Assembly: GCF_014773365.1 (NCBI RefSeq)
Contig: NZ_JACWUN010000004.1
Location: forward strand, 1-64,000
Length of the DNA stretch: 64,000 bases
DNA from: Pelovirga terrestris
Lineage (GTDB): Bacteria; Desulfobacterota; Desulfuromonadia; Desulfuromonadales; Geopsychrobacteraceae
Direction: 5' to 3'
A model generated the notes under the pieces. It did no database searches. It had not been told where the DNA came from and worked only from the letters and a program-made list of their open reading frames with translations. Position numbers and translations under genes: made by a program. This document shows, piece by piece, positions 20,027 to 29,389 of the stretch (position 1 is its first letter; each line of letters starts with the position of its first letter).

Positions 20027-21013
20027 ATGGGTGAAGTAAACAACAAAGGACGTGGTGAATTCGAACTGATCGGCTGGATCAAGGAACAGGTCGAAAGTTG
20101 TAGCCGGATGCCGTCCGGCATCGGAGATGATTGTGCTATCGATCAGTTGCCGTCTGACCAGCAGTTGCTGACGAGTAACGACCTGTTGATTGAAGATATC
20201 CATTTTAACCGTGCCTGGACCAGTATGTTTGACCTGGGGCGTAAATCGGTAGCGGTGAACTTAAGTGATATCGCCGCCATGGGGGGCAAACCAAGGTCTT
20301 TGTACCTGGGACTTGGACGTTCACAACAGCTCGAAGAAACGGAGCTTAAGGATTTTATTCGGGGCTTTCTTTATGAAGCAAGGCAACATGATGTCGTTCT
20401 GGCCGGCGGCGACACCTGCGGGTCGCCGGGTCCTCTGATGATTTCGGTTACCGTCCAGGGTCTGGTGCCGACAGGTAAAGCGGTGATGCGCCAGGGATCA
20501 GGGTGTGGTGATGCTCTCTACGTTTCCGGAACCCTTGGTGACAGCGCTCTGGCGCTGCACCTGTTGCGCGCCGGCCAGATGCCTCCTGTGCCTCTGGCGC
20601 AGCGTTTTCACACCCCCAGCGCCCGGATTGACCTGGGGCGTCTGGTAGGTGAACAGGAATTGGCAACAGCGATGCTTGATGTCTCAGATGGTCTGCTGGC
20701 AGATTTGAATCATCTGCTGGTTGCTTCCGGCGTTGGTGCTGAGCTGATACTCTCGGCTCTGCCCTTGTCTGAGGCTTTTCGCAGCGCATTAGGCCAGAAT
20801 CCCAGCTTGATCGATCTGGCCCTGGCTGGTGGTGAAGATTACGAACTGCTGTTCAGCTCGGCGCGGCACGATCTCGAGCAGATGGCTTTACCTGCCCCCG
20901 GAGTGGTTAAGGTTGGTCATATCAGGGCCGGCACCGGAATCAACATCAGGCAGGATAATGGCGATATCTATCACTGTCGACAACGGGGGTTTGACCATTT
21001 TGCTGCAAGCTGA
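20027..21013 (+). CDS. thiL: Thiamine-monophosphate kinase
   Basis: A 328-residue ThiL with GDDCAID at the N terminus, the SNDLLIEDIHF metal-binding motif, KSVAVNLSDIAAMGG, DVSDGLLADL and AGGEDYELLFS, in the order seen in the PurM-like ATP-grasp-independent kinase family. It phosphorylates thiamine monophosphate to the active cofactor thiamine diphosphate. It opens a run of chemosensory genes and overlaps the start of cheR, so it may be cotranscribed with them for reasons unrelated to function. Confidence 0.95.
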   Translation: MGEVNNKGRGEFELIGWIKEQVESCSRMPSGIGDDCAIDQLPSDQQLLTSNDLLIEDIHFNRAWTSMFDLGRKSVAVNLSDIAAMGGKPRSLYLGLGRSQQLEETELKDFIRGFLYEARQHDVVLAGGDTCGSPGPLMISVTVQGLVPTGKAVMRQGSGCGDALYVSGTLGDSALALHLLRAGQMPPVPLAQRFHTPSARIDLGRLVGEQELATAMLDVSDGLLADLNHLLVASGVGAELILSALPLSEAFRSALGQNPSLIDLALAGGEDYELLFSSARHDLEQMALPAPGVVKVGHIRAGTGINIRQDNGDIYHCRQRGFDHFAAS

Positions 21014-21908
21014 CCCCACAGTGTCTAATCAGACTGATGCTGCCAACCAGGGAACAAATCTTTCCGCCACCAGGCAACGCAGTCCCCTGGTTGGTGAGGA
21101 TTTCCCTGACGAAGCATATGCTGTGATTGCTACTATTCTCAAGCAGCAGCAGAATTTTGATCTGGCAAGTTATAAGTCGGTTAATATGAAGCGTCGGTTG
21201 GCGGCCTATCTGCGTTCCTGTGGCTGTACTGATCCGCTTCACTACAGTGCTGAACTGGCAGACCGAGCAGAGGAACAAAAACAGCTGATTGCCGCTATGG
21301 GTATCCATGTGTCGCATTTCTTTCGCAATCCCAGCACCTTTTTGGCGCTCAAATCACGAATTTTGCCGGAAGTGTTGCGCATGTCGCGGCGTCAGAACAG
21401 CAAACTGCGAATCTGGAGTGTTGGTTGTGCCCTGGGTGAAGAACCCTACTCCGTCGCGTTGTTACTAAAAGATATGGTGCAAAAAGGCGACCAGTTTGCG
21501 ATTGTCGGCACGGATTTAAGTCCGGACGCCTTAAAAAGGGCAAAAAACGGTTGTTATCCGGTAGATCGTCTCAAAGAGGTGCCGCCGGCAATGCTTGAAA
21601 AATACTTTAGCGCACAGGCTCAGCTCTATCAGATTAACGAAGAGATCCGTCAACTCGTGCAATTTTTTCGCCATGACATTATTTCTGAGGAGATAATCTA
21701 CCGTGCGGATGTGATCTTGTGTCGTAACCTGTTGATTTATTTCTCCAGAGATAAACAACAGCAGGTGCTTAAGTTGCTGGCAGGGGCTCTGTCGCCCGGT
21801 GGGTATCTGGTTCTCGGCCGGGCAGAAACCCTGGCCCCTGATTGTCGTAACCTGTTTTTCTGTGTTGACCCGGCTGAACGGATTTATCGACGCACGGTTG
21901 ATCTGTAA
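20958..21908 (+). CDS. cheR: Chemoreceptor glutamate methyltransferase CheR
   Basis: A protein of about 316 residues with an N-terminal helical domain (VNMKRRLAAYLRSCGC), the FFRNPSTF motif, the SAM site WSVGCALGEEPYSVALLL, FAIVGTDLS and VILCRNLLIYFS. It methylates glutamates of chemoreceptors. The start is uncertain: the ATG at 20958 lies in thiL and gives a 56-base overlap; TTG or GTG codons at 21000 and 21021 would shorten it. The first 60 residues before the CheR domain look unconserved. No CheB esterase gene is in the cluster. Confidence 0.9.
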   Translation: MAISITVDNGGLTILLQADPTVSNQTDAANQGTNLSATRQRSPLVGEDFPDEAYAVIATILKQQQNFDLASYKSVNMKRRLAAYLRSCGCTDPLHYSAELADRAEEQKQLIAAMGIHVSHFFRNPSTFLALKSRILPEVLRMSRRQNSKLRIWSVGCALGEEPYSVALLLKDMVQKGDQFAIVGTDLSPDALKRAKNGCYPVDRLKEVPPAMLEKYFSAQAQLYQINEEIRQLVQFFRHDIISEEIIYRADVILCRNLLIYFSRDKQQQVLKLLAGALSPGGYLVLGRAETLAPDCRNLFFCVDPAERIYRRTVDL

Positions 21909-21967
21909 GACCGGTGGATTAACGGTAAAAAAATGGAAACCCGTCGTTGTCAAGGTGGAGGAAGAAG

Positions 21968-23251
21968 ATGCGTGTAGAGATCAGCTATAAGTTTGTTATC
22001 GGCTTTATTTTTGTGGTGGCGTCGGTTGTGCTGCTGAATCTGCTGGTGCCACGACTCGATGCCCCTGAATGGACGCATCAGTTCATCACTGTGATTGGCG
22101 CCTTGCTGGTTGGGCTGATTTTCGGCTGGCTTTTTTCCAGGGCCTTTACCGCCAATATCAAGATTCTTACCGATGGTGCTGATCGCCTCAGTCATGGTGA
22201 TTTAAGCCGTAAAGTACGCCTCCACAAAGGGTTGTTCAGCGACGAAACAGAAGATCTGTCCAACTCCCTGAATCTGGTTGTCGACAGTCTGCGTAACCTG
22301 GTTGGTCAGATGCGCGGCAGCGCCCTGAATGTCAATGAGTCCTCCATGGCGTTAGCTACCACCTCCGAGGAAATGACGGCCACCGCCCACGAAGTAGCCG
22401 GTTCGATTGAGCAGATCAGCCGCGGTGCCGAAACTCAGGCGGAGATGGTTGAACGGGTGTCACGGGTAGTGCGCGAAATGGCCGAGCAGATTGAGCTGGT
22501 GGCCGGGTCGTCGGGTAAATTGACGGAATCAGCGGAACAGACAACCCTCTCAGCGCGTGAGGGAGAAGGCTTGACCAGCAAGGCACTGGACAACATGAAA
22601 CAGGTGCTCAGTCAGATTGAAGAGAACGGCACCATGATCGTTGATTTCAGCGAGCAGGTACAAAAGATCGGCTCGATTATCGATGTCATCACCGGTATTG
22701 CCCAGAAGACCAACCTGCTGGCCCTGAATGCAACCATTGAAGCGGCTCGCGCGGGGGAATACGGCCATGGTTTTGCGGTAGTGGCGGAAGAGGTCAGCAA
22801 ACTTGCGGACAGCACCAGCAACTCAGCGGCCGAGATTAGCCGGCTGATTGAAAAAACCCGGGAGCAGAGTCAAAAGGTCCAGCTGTCCATGGCACAGAGT
22901 GTCAAGTCTATCGATGCCGGCCGCGAAGCGGTGGATGTTACCGGCAACGCCTTCAAATCGATCATTTCCAAGGCGGAGGCAGCGCAGGAGCGCTCCATCG
23001 ATATCCGTGATCTGACCGAGAAGCAGAGTCGCGGGGCACAGGCTATTGTAGAAGCGATCGAAGAGATTGCCCGGGTCGCTGAAGATAACGCTGCCTCGAC
23101 CGAAGAGGTGTCTGCGGCAACTGAAGAACAGACCGCGTCGATGGAAGAAATGTCTTTTGCCTCACAGCGTCTGTCGCGCCTGGCGGAAGAGCTGTTGACC
23201 TCGGTCCGCCGTTTTAACCTGGGCAGCGACCATGAACGGACGGCACCGTGA
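21968..23251 (+). CDS. Methyl-accepting chemotaxis protein without a periplasmic sensor domain
   Basis: A 427-residue receptor with two membrane helices (about residues 8-27 and 41-58) joined by only a dozen residues, then HAMP ([25 protein letters not shown] region) and a long signalling coiled coil with the hairpin tip [25 protein letters not shown]. The C terminus lacks a CheR-binding pentapeptide. With no ligand-binding domain it must sense through the membrane, the HAMP or a partner. The ATG at 21968 has a good GGAGG at 21957-21961. The gene ends four bases inside cheW. Confidence 0.93.
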   Translation: MRVEISYKFVIGFIFVVASVVLLNLLVPRLDAPEWTHQFITVIGALLVGLIFGWLFSRAFTANIKILTDGADRLSHGDLSRKVRLHKGLFSDETEDLSNSLNLVVDSLRNLVGQMRGSALNVNESSMALATTSEEMTATAHEVAGSIEQISRGAETQAEMVERVSRVVREMAEQIELVAGSSGKLTESAEQTTLSAREGEGLTSKALDNMKQVLSQIEENGTMIVDFSEQVQKIGSIIDVITGIAQKTNLLALNATIEAARAGEYGHGFAVVAEEVSKLADSTSNSAAEISRLIEKTREQSQKVQLSMAQSVKSIDAGREAVDVTGNAFKSIISKAEAAQERSIDIRDLTEKQSRGAQAIVEAIEEIARVAEDNAASTEEVSAATEEQTASMEEMSFASQRLSRLAEELLTSVRRFNLGSDHERTAP

Positions 23252-23670
23252 TGCAGTTGCTCCCTTTTGAGGTTGGCAACGAAATCTATGCGTTGGAACT
23301 GATCGATATCCAGGAGATTGTCGAAACGCCTCACCTGCACCCCTTCCCTGCTGCGCCGGCAACGGTCAGTGGTGCCATTGCGTTCCATGGGCGTATCGTA
23401 CCGGTGGTTGATTTGCCTTGTCTGCTGGGTTTTGACAGCCCTCAGGGGAGCCCACGCATCATTGTTCTGGCCAACCACTATGGCCCTTTCGCTTTGGCCG
23501 TTGATCGATTGCGGCCATTGATCGGGCTGGATAAGGGCTTTGTCAAAGATGCCGATGCGGGGGTCAAAGAGCCCTCGGTTCGCAGCCTGTTCACCTGGAA
23601 GAATGACATGATCAGCCTGCTCGATCTCCATTATGTCGTAGCAGCGATAGAAGCAACCTGTGTCAAATAA
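23248..23670 (+). CDS. cheW: Chemotaxis coupling protein CheW
   Basis: A 140-residue CheW: two beta-barrel SH3-like subdomains with [19 protein letters not shown], then [15 protein letters not shown] (the conserved arginine-valine core) and [11 protein letters not shown]-like segments. It links the receptor to CheA. It overlaps the receptor gene by four bases (GTGA/ATG type) and precedes cheY. Confidence 0.93.
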   Translation: MMQLLPFEVGNEIYALELIDIQEIVETPHLHPFPAAPATVSGAIAFHGRIVPVVDLPCLLGFDSPQGSPRIIVLANHYGPFALAVDRLRPLIGLDKGFVKDADAGVKEPSVRSLFTWKNDMISLLDLHYVVAAIEATCVK

Positions 23671-23680
23671 GGAGAAAGTA

Positions 23681-24046
23681 ATGCCCGGACGCGTTCTGGT
23701 TGTCGATGATGCGCTCTTTATGCGCAAGATGCTGACAGATATTTTTTCCCAGGCGGGATGGGAAATTGTGGGAGAAGCTGAAAACGGGGAACAGGCGGTG
23801 GCTATTTATCAGCAGCAGCGCCCTGATCTGGTCACCATGGATATCGTGATGCCGGTTATGGGTGGAATAGAGGCACTAAAAGCCATCCTGCAGCTGGAAG
23901 CACAGGCGCGGGTGGTGGTGTGCAGCGCATTGGGGCAGAAACATCTGATCCTCGATGCGATCACCGCCGGTGCCCGGGATTTTATTGTCAAGCCGTTCCA
24001 GAGTGATCAGGTTCTTGAAGTGGCGGAACGTGTCGTTGCGTCCTGA
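23681..24046 (+). CDS. cheY: CheY-type single-domain response regulator
   Basis: A 121-residue receiver domain with acidic pair VVDDA at residues 9-10, phospho-acceptor Asp54 in TMDIVMP, Ser in VVCSALGQ and Lys in IVKPF. It has no output domain. The ATG at 23681 is set by AAGGAG at 23669-23674. CheA in the same operon is the obvious phosphodonor and the CheC/X-like protein the likely phosphatase. Whether it controls a flagellar motor, pili or another output cannot be told here. Confidence 0.93.
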   Translation: MPGRVLVVDDALFMRKMLTDIFSQAGWEIVGEAENGEQAVAIYQQQRPDLVTMDIVMPVMGGIEALKAILQLEAQARVVVCSALGQKHLILDAITAGARDFIVKPFQSDQVLEVAERVVAS

Positions 24047-24076
24047 TTATGTTGTCTAAACCCACTGGATAAACAG

Positions 24077-25924
24077 ATGGATAAAGAAAAATATCGCAAC
24101 ATGTATCTGGCTGAAACGGCTGAGCATCTGCAGGCCATGTCTGAAATACTGTTGCGCCTTGATAACGAACCGGAAAATCATCACGAGATCGATGCCCTGT
24201 TTCGGGAAGCTCACTCGATCAAGGGGATGGCTGCGACGATGGAATACGCGGAAACTGCCCGCCTGGCCCATCGTCTCGAAGATGACCTGGATAAGTGTCG
24301 TAAACGGGGTTCGGTCAGCAGCGTTGAAATTGATCAGTTGCTGGCAGGGGTCGACCTGCTGGAGGCCCTGCATGATGATATCAGCCAGGGGCGAGAAGAG
24401 CGCAGGGTTGAGACGTATCTGCAGACGCTGAACCCACAGGTGCCATCCGATGTTCCGATGAGCCAGATGGTGCCGGAAAAAGAAGAAGGTGACCAGATTG
24501 CTGCGGAGCCGCTCCTGGTGCAGATTGACCTTGCTGAAACGGTCCCCGTAGCAGCTCCGAGATTGCTGGTTTTGCTGAAAAAATGTAGCGATTTCGGTAC
24601 CGTGCTGAAATCCTGGCCGTCTCTCGAGCAGATTCTGAACGACAAGGTAGATGCACGTTTGCTGGTGCAGTTACGCCCCCGTCTGACGCGGCAAGAGATG
24701 CATGCACAGCTGGCCAGGTATAGCGATGTCGAGGAAATTTCCTTTCCCAAGCCGCCGGCCACCAGTGGTCTGGGAGAGCGCCGCCAAAAAAGTGCCAGTG
24801 TGCGGGTCAGTACCGAGCGTCTTGATCAACTGATTAATCTGACCGGCGAATTGATAACCACCCGTTATCAGTTGCAGGATGCCCTTAAGCAGCAGCACGT
24901 GCAAGGGCTGGACGATGGGGTGGGACAATTGTCGCGCCTGGTCAAGAACCTTCATCATCAGGTGTTACAGGTGCGCATGGTGTCGCTGCGGGCGCTGTTT
25001 TCCCGGTTGTCGCGGATTGTTCACGATCTGGCCCGAAGCAGCGCTAAGAAAATTGAACTACAGATCGACGGTGCCGATATTGAAATAGATCGGGCGATCG
25101 TCGAAGAGCTGGTTGATCCATTGATCCACATGGTGCGTAATGCCGTTGATCATGGCTTCAGGGATAAAGATCAGGGGGTCATCAGCCTTAAAGCCTGGCG
25201 TGATCGGGATCAGGTCCTGGTTCAGGTGGCAGATGATGGTAGCGGCATTGATCCGCAGACCATTCGTCGTATCGCGCGGGAGCGTGGACTCTTGAGCAGC
25301 GCCCAGGTGAAGACCGTCCGTGATTACGATCTGTATCAGTTGATCTGTCAGCCCGGTTTTTCAACCGCTGATACGGTTACCGGTATCTCCGGTCGTGGTG
25401 TTGGTATGGATGTTGTCAAGACTGCAATAGAGGCGATTGGCGGCCTGGTGTTGATCGACTCGACCCCGGGAGAAGGTACCAGTATCACCCTTAAGTTGCC
25501 ACTGTCGCTGGCGATTATCCGCGTGCTGTTGATCGAATCGGCCGGCATGTCGATGGCCATTCCGATTACTCGTGTCATCCAGGCGGTTGAAATCAGCCCG
25601 GCGGAAATCCACAGTAGTGGTAAGCAGCTGATGGTTCATTATCAGGACGCTTTTATTCCGCTGCTTTCTTTGCGAAAAATCCTTAAGCAATCCAAGGGCA
25701 CAAAAAAAGATTCTCTTTCCCTGGTGGTGACAGAAGTCCTGGGGCGTCGCATCGGCCTGGTTGTAGATCGCTTGATCGGCCAGCAGGAAGTCTTTGTCCA
25801 GCGCCTGGCACCCCCCTTTGACCAAAGTCCCGGTTGTGCCGGAGGGACTATTCTGGGTAATGGTCAGGTGGTCTTTTTGCTGGACTTGCAATCCCTGCTA
25901 GAGCGCCGAAAAAAAGAGGTATGA
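24077..25924 (+). CDS. cheA: Chemotaxis histidine kinase CheA
   Basis: A 615-residue CheA with an HPt domain (His46 in EAHSIKGMAAT), a linker that may hold a P2-like region (about 140-230), a dimerisation helix pair (VSTERLDQLINLTGELIT), the ATPase domain (HMVRNAVDHGF; DDGSGID; GRGVGMDVV) and a C-terminal CheW-like domain. It autophosphorylates under receptor control and passes phosphate to CheY. It overlaps the next gene by four bases. Confidence 0.95.
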   Translation: MDKEKYRNMYLAETAEHLQAMSEILLRLDNEPENHHEIDALFREAHSIKGMAATMEYAETARLAHRLEDDLDKCRKRGSVSSVEIDQLLAGVDLLEALHDDISQGREERRVETYLQTLNPQVPSDVPMSQMVPEKEEGDQIAAEPLLVQIDLAETVPVAAPRLLVLLKKCSDFGTVLKSWPSLEQILNDKVDARLLVQLRPRLTRQEMHAQLARYSDVEEISFPKPPATSGLGERRQKSASVRVSTERLDQLINLTGELITTRYQLQDALKQQHVQGLDDGVGQLSRLVKNLHHQVLQVRMVSLRALFSRLSRIVHDLARSSAKKIELQIDGADIEIDRAIVEELVDPLIHMVRNAVDHGFRDKDQGVISLKAWRDRDQVLVQVADDGSGIDPQTIRRIARERGLLSSAQVKTVRDYDLYQLICQPGFSTADTVTGISGRGVGMDVVKTAIEAIGGLVLIDSTPGEGTSITLKLPLSLAIIRVLLIESAGMSMAIPITRVIQAVEISPAEIHSSGKQLMVHYQDAFIPLLSLRKILKQSKGTKKDSLSLVVTEVLGRRIGLVVDRLIGQQEVFVQRLAPPFDQSPGCAGGTILGNGQVVFLLDLQSLLERRKKEV

Positions 25925-26505
25925 TGATTGCCGGCCAGACAAGTGAACTATTTACGGACAGTCGCCTGATCGAAACCGGAATCCGTTCTGCCCTGGTAAG
26001 CTTCGGGCAGATGCTGCCGCAAGGTTCACTGGTGCTGAAAAGTCAGGATTTTATCCGCTCATCTGCTGCTCGCTCCTGTTGGCAGCAGCTGCGCTGTGAC
26101 GGTGTCCAGATTGCCTTGAGTTTGTCCGGCAGAATTTCCGGAACCATTATTCTGGCGCTGGATAATCAGGCAGCGCAGCAATTAGTCACTGCCCTGACCG
26201 GGGATGGCACGATAAGGTCGGGTTTCAATGAAATGGCTCGTTCGGCATTAAGGGAGGCGGGAAATATCGTTGCTTCAGCTTTTCTCGGCGCCCTCGAGTC
26301 ATTGTGTGGCCGTGGTGGTTTACCCGGAGTACCTGATCTGCACCTTGGAGGCCCTTGCCAAATAGATTCCGGGCGGGCCGAAGATATGTACGCGTTGCCG
26401 CTGCTTTTGGTTGCTCCGGCTGGTGGCACGGATGCCGCCAGGGCGGGGGTTTTTATCAACCTGCATAACAATGACGACGGTGTCTCCTCCTTTGGTGATT
26501 TGTGA
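25921..26505 (+). CDS. CheC/CheX-type CheY phosphatase
   Basis: A 194-residue protein with the CheC-family phosphatase motif S-x3-E-x2-N-x22-P: SALREAGN followed, exactly 22 residues after the Asn, by Pro (in GVPDL). One such motif is visible, so it resembles CheX or a one-site CheC. It would remove phosphate from CheY. It is the last gene of the chemosensory operon, overlapping cheA by four bases. No CheD or CheB is present nearby. Confidence 0.78.
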   Translation: MMIAGQTSELFTDSRLIETGIRSALVSFGQMLPQGSLVLKSQDFIRSSAARSCWQQLRCDGVQIALSLSGRISGTIILALDNQAAQQLVTALTGDGTIRSGFNEMARSALREAGNIVASAFLGALESLCGRGGLPGVPDLHLGGPCQIDSGRAEDMYALPLLLVAPAGGTDAARAGVFINLHNNDDGVSSFGDL

Positions 26506-26581
26506 TAACGCTTGCGGTACGCACGCAGGCCAGGAAAAGTGTTATGATGTAGGCGTTGTATTTTAAAGGAGAACACACTTT

Positions 26582-27346
26582 ATGAAGTTGATGGCGCTGC
26601 TACTTTCATGGCTGTTATTGGTTGCTGGTTCTTTGCCGGCCATAGCCGACGAAGAATTAACCAATGTTCTCAGGGCGTTGGAGACACCTTTTAAGGTATC
26701 GACCCCGGCTGAGCAACAGATACGCGATTTTGCTGCCGACTTTGTCCAGTTATCAACGGTCGTTGCCATTGATCGCGTGCAGCGCGGCGAAGGCAAGGTA
26801 TGGTTTAAATTCCCCCCACAATCCCGCACCGGCTCGGTCATGCCCAAGTTTCGCTGGGACTATCGCTTGCCCAATGAGCAACAGGTTCTGTCCGACGGCA
26901 CCACCCTGTGGGTCTATGTACCGGAAAACCGGCAGGTGATTGTCAGCGAAGTCGGTGAGGTTGAGGCTGAATATGGTGATAACCCGGCGGCCTTTTTCAC
27001 TGGCCTAGGGGATCTGGCGCAGAATTTTGCCATCGCCTGGGGCAAGAGTCGCCGTAACGAAGCTGGGGATTACATCCTGTTGCTGACCCCGAAGCGCCCT
27101 TCGCAATTTTTTAAGCGGATCGAGGTGATTGTCAATCAGCAGGCGGTAGCGGAAAGCCACCAGGGCGGCAACCCCCAGGTGTTTCCCCTGGTGGCAACCC
27201 AGGTGACTGATCCGCAGGACAACCTGACCCGGATCACCTTTGTCGATGTGGGCTGGAATCTTGATCCCGCTGACACCGAGTTTGTGTTTGAGGTGCCTGA
27301 AGGAGTGGAGCAGCTCTCACCGGCAGCGCAAATGCCCGGTTTGTGA
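26582..27346 (+). CDS. lolA: Outer-membrane lipoprotein carrier protein LolA
   Basis: A 254-residue protein with a signal peptide (MKLMALLLSWLLLVAGSLPAIA), then a LolA-type fold: an FAADFVQLSTV opening strand, GKVWFKFPPQ, and FRWDYRLPNEQQVLSDGTTLWVYVPE-type segments with the characteristic PE/DG turns. It ferries lipoproteins across the periplasm from LolCDE to the outer membrane. AAAGGAGAA precedes the ATG. It stands alone between the chemosensory operon and the convergent amylosucrase; the 27347-27433 gap holds nothing notable. Confidence 0.88.
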   Translation: MKLMALLLSWLLLVAGSLPAIADEELTNVLRALETPFKVSTPAEQQIRDFAADFVQLSTVVAIDRVQRGEGKVWFKFPPQSRTGSVMPKFRWDYRLPNEQQVLSDGTTLWVYVPENRQVIVSEVGEVEAEYGDNPAAFFTGLGDLAQNFAIAWGKSRRNEAGDYILLLTPKRPSQFFKRIEVIVNQQAVAESHQGGNPQVFPLVATQVTDPQDNLTRITFVDVGWNLDPADTEFVFEVPEGVEQLSPAAQMPGL

Positions 27347-27433
27347 TGTTTTAAGCGCAGCTTAACCATTAGTGTACGCGGTTTTGTTCCGTGAGCCCCT
27401 GCTCAAATAAAACAAGATGCGCAGGCGCAGGAA

Positions 27434-29389
27434 TTACTTTTCCGCAAGCCAGTAAAAACTGAAACCCGGCACAACCAATGTATGATTTACCATGTCGGGT
27501 TGGCCGCCGCTGTACAGATCGGTGAGTCGACTGAAATCGATGGTGCCCCAGGTTGCCATTTCATCAAGGTTCAGAGAGTGGGGCTGACGGTTAAAGTTGG
27601 CCACTATCAGAACCGAATCACGGCGACTGAGCCAGTTATAACGTTCAAAGACAAACAGGTTGGGGTTTTCCACCTCAATCAATTCACGATTGTTAAAATC
27701 GGCGAAGACGCTGATTTCACCACGTACCGCAATCATCCTTTTCAGGGCAGTGAAAATCCGGTATTCAATGGTTCCCGACTGATTGCGACGGGCCGCCTTT
27801 TCCCAGTCGATGGTCGGACGATGGATCCAGCGGGTATCCGTTGCCTTGTGTGGGTCCCTCAGGTAGGCATCATCGTTGACCGTGCCGATTTCATCACCAT
27901 AATACAGCAGGGGAATACCACCGAAGGACATGATCATTGCGTGGAGCAGAAGAATGATACTGATAGCATCCTGGGTGGCTATATCGTCACTGGTTTCAAG
28001 GGCATATTCAAGGCCCACCAGTGAGGCAAGGGAACCGGAAATCCGGCTGTCGCCGGTTCGGTGATTCTGACCGAAGGGCAGACCGCGGGCGTGAGACTCG
28101 GCATAGTGGCCGGTAAAATAGTCGACCAGATACTGACGATGATTGGCCGGGTCATAACCGGCCAGGTCGATATCGCGATCGTCAAAGCCTAAGCCGATAT
28201 CGTCATGACAGCGCACATAGTTGAGCCAGGTAGCGCGCTCCAGTTTGACCGGCAGGTTTTTGATCCCCTGATTGAGCAGTTTCGCGTTTTTGGTTGCCAC
28301 CGCGTCCCACAACAGCGCCATAAAGGTGGCGTTATAGGCGATTTCACACTCCTTGGCGATGACCGCATCTTCACCAAAGTATTTGATCACCTCGACCGGG
28401 GCGACAATCGCTTCGGCAATAAACAGGACGCCGGGCGCCGTGACCTGGGCGCAGTCTTTCATCAATTGCAGAATCAGATGCGCTTCGCGCTCATTCTGGC
28501 AGGTGCTGCCGATCTTCTTCCATAAAAAGGCGACGGCATCAAGGCGCAGGATATCGGCTCCCTGATTGGCCCAATACAGAACAATATCGAGCATTTCAAT
28601 AAAGACCGCCGGGTTGCTGTAATTCAGATCCCACTGATAGTCATTGAACACCGTCATCACCCAGCGTTCCATGGTCTCGTCCCAAGTGAAGTTGCCGGGG
28701 GCCGTTTCAGGGAAGATCTCCGGCATACTCTGTTCAAACATGTCGGGAACATTACGGTTGGGGTAAGTGAAATAATAGTCGCGGTAATGGCTTTCGCCGG
28801 CACGAGCACGACATGCCCATTCATGCTCATTGGAGGTGTGATTCAGCACCACATCAAGGGTCAGCAGAATCCCGCGCCGGCGGGCCTGTTCAGCCAGCTG
28901 CTGGACATCCTCCAGGGTCCCGACGCGGGGATCGATGGCACGAAAATCACTGATGGCATAGCCACCATCACTGCGTCCTTCAGGGCACTTCAGCACCGGC
29001 ATGATATGGATCAGATTGATGCCCAGCTCCTGAAAATAGGACAGCCGCTCTGTTACGCCACTTAAGTTTCCGGCAAAGCCCTCACTGTACAGAGCCATGC
29101 CGATCCATTTCTGGTGCAGAAACCAGCTGAAATCGCGCTCCCGTTCGATATCGATAGCGCGTAATATCTGTGGTCGGCAAATATACTGGCGGGCCATGGT
29201 TTCAACCAGACGCTGGGCCTGATCGGTAAAATCAGGGCGATCGCCATAGAGACGAAAAAAAAGCGAGTGGATGGCGTAAAAGTTGGCGCCCAGACGGGTG
29301 TAGAAATGGCGCAGATCCTCTTCGCAGATTTCCTCATTGAGACGATTGAGAATATCATTCAGCAGAGCATGGGAAACCTGTTCATACAT
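27434..29389 (-). CDS. ams: Amylosucrase (GH13 sucrose glucosyltransferase)
   Basis: A protein of about 651 residues with an N-terminal helical domain and a GH13 barrel. LDVVLNHTSNEHEW is conserved region I; the nucleophile Asp lies in ILRLDAVAFLWKK (near 283), the acid/base Glu in LFIAEAIVAP (near 325), and the third acid in VRCHDDIGLGF (near 396). The LRLDAVAF and HDDIG versions are those of amylosucrases rather than general amylases. It cleaves sucrose and moves glucose onto glucan, releasing fructose. Preferred start is the ATG at 29389; a GTG lies at 29395. It overlaps fructokinase and is the last gene of the sucrose cluster. Confidence 0.9.
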   Translation of the reverse strand: MYEQVSHALLNDILNRLNEEICEEDLRHFYTRLGANFYAIHSLFFRLYGDRPDFTDQAQRLVETMARQYICRPQILRAIDIERERDFSWFLHQKWIGMALYSEGFAGNLSGVTERLSYFQELGINLIHIMPVLKCPEGRSDGGYAISDFRAIDPRVGTLEDVQQLAEQARRRGILLTLDVVLNHTSNEHEWACRARAGESHYRDYYFTYPNRNVPDMFEQSMPEIFPETAPGNFTWDETMERWVMTVFNDYQWDLNYSNPAVFIEMLDIVLYWANQGADILRLDAVAFLWKKIGSTCQNEREAHLILQLMKDCAQVTAPGVLFIAEAIVAPVEVIKYFGEDAVIAKECEIAYNATFMALLWDAVATKNAKLLNQGIKNLPVKLERATWLNYVRCHDDIGLGFDDRDIDLAGYDPANHRQYLVDYFTGHYAESHARGLPFGQNHRTGDSRISGSLASLVGLEYALETSDDIATQDAISIILLLHAMIMSFGGIPLLYYGDEIGTVNDDAYLRDPHKATDTRWIHRPTIDWEKAARRNQSGTIEYRIFTALKRMIAVRGEISVFADFNNRELIEVENPNLFVFERYNWLSRRDSVLIVANFNRQPHSLNLDEMATWGTIDFSRLTDLYSGGQPDMVNHTLVVPGFSFYWLAEK

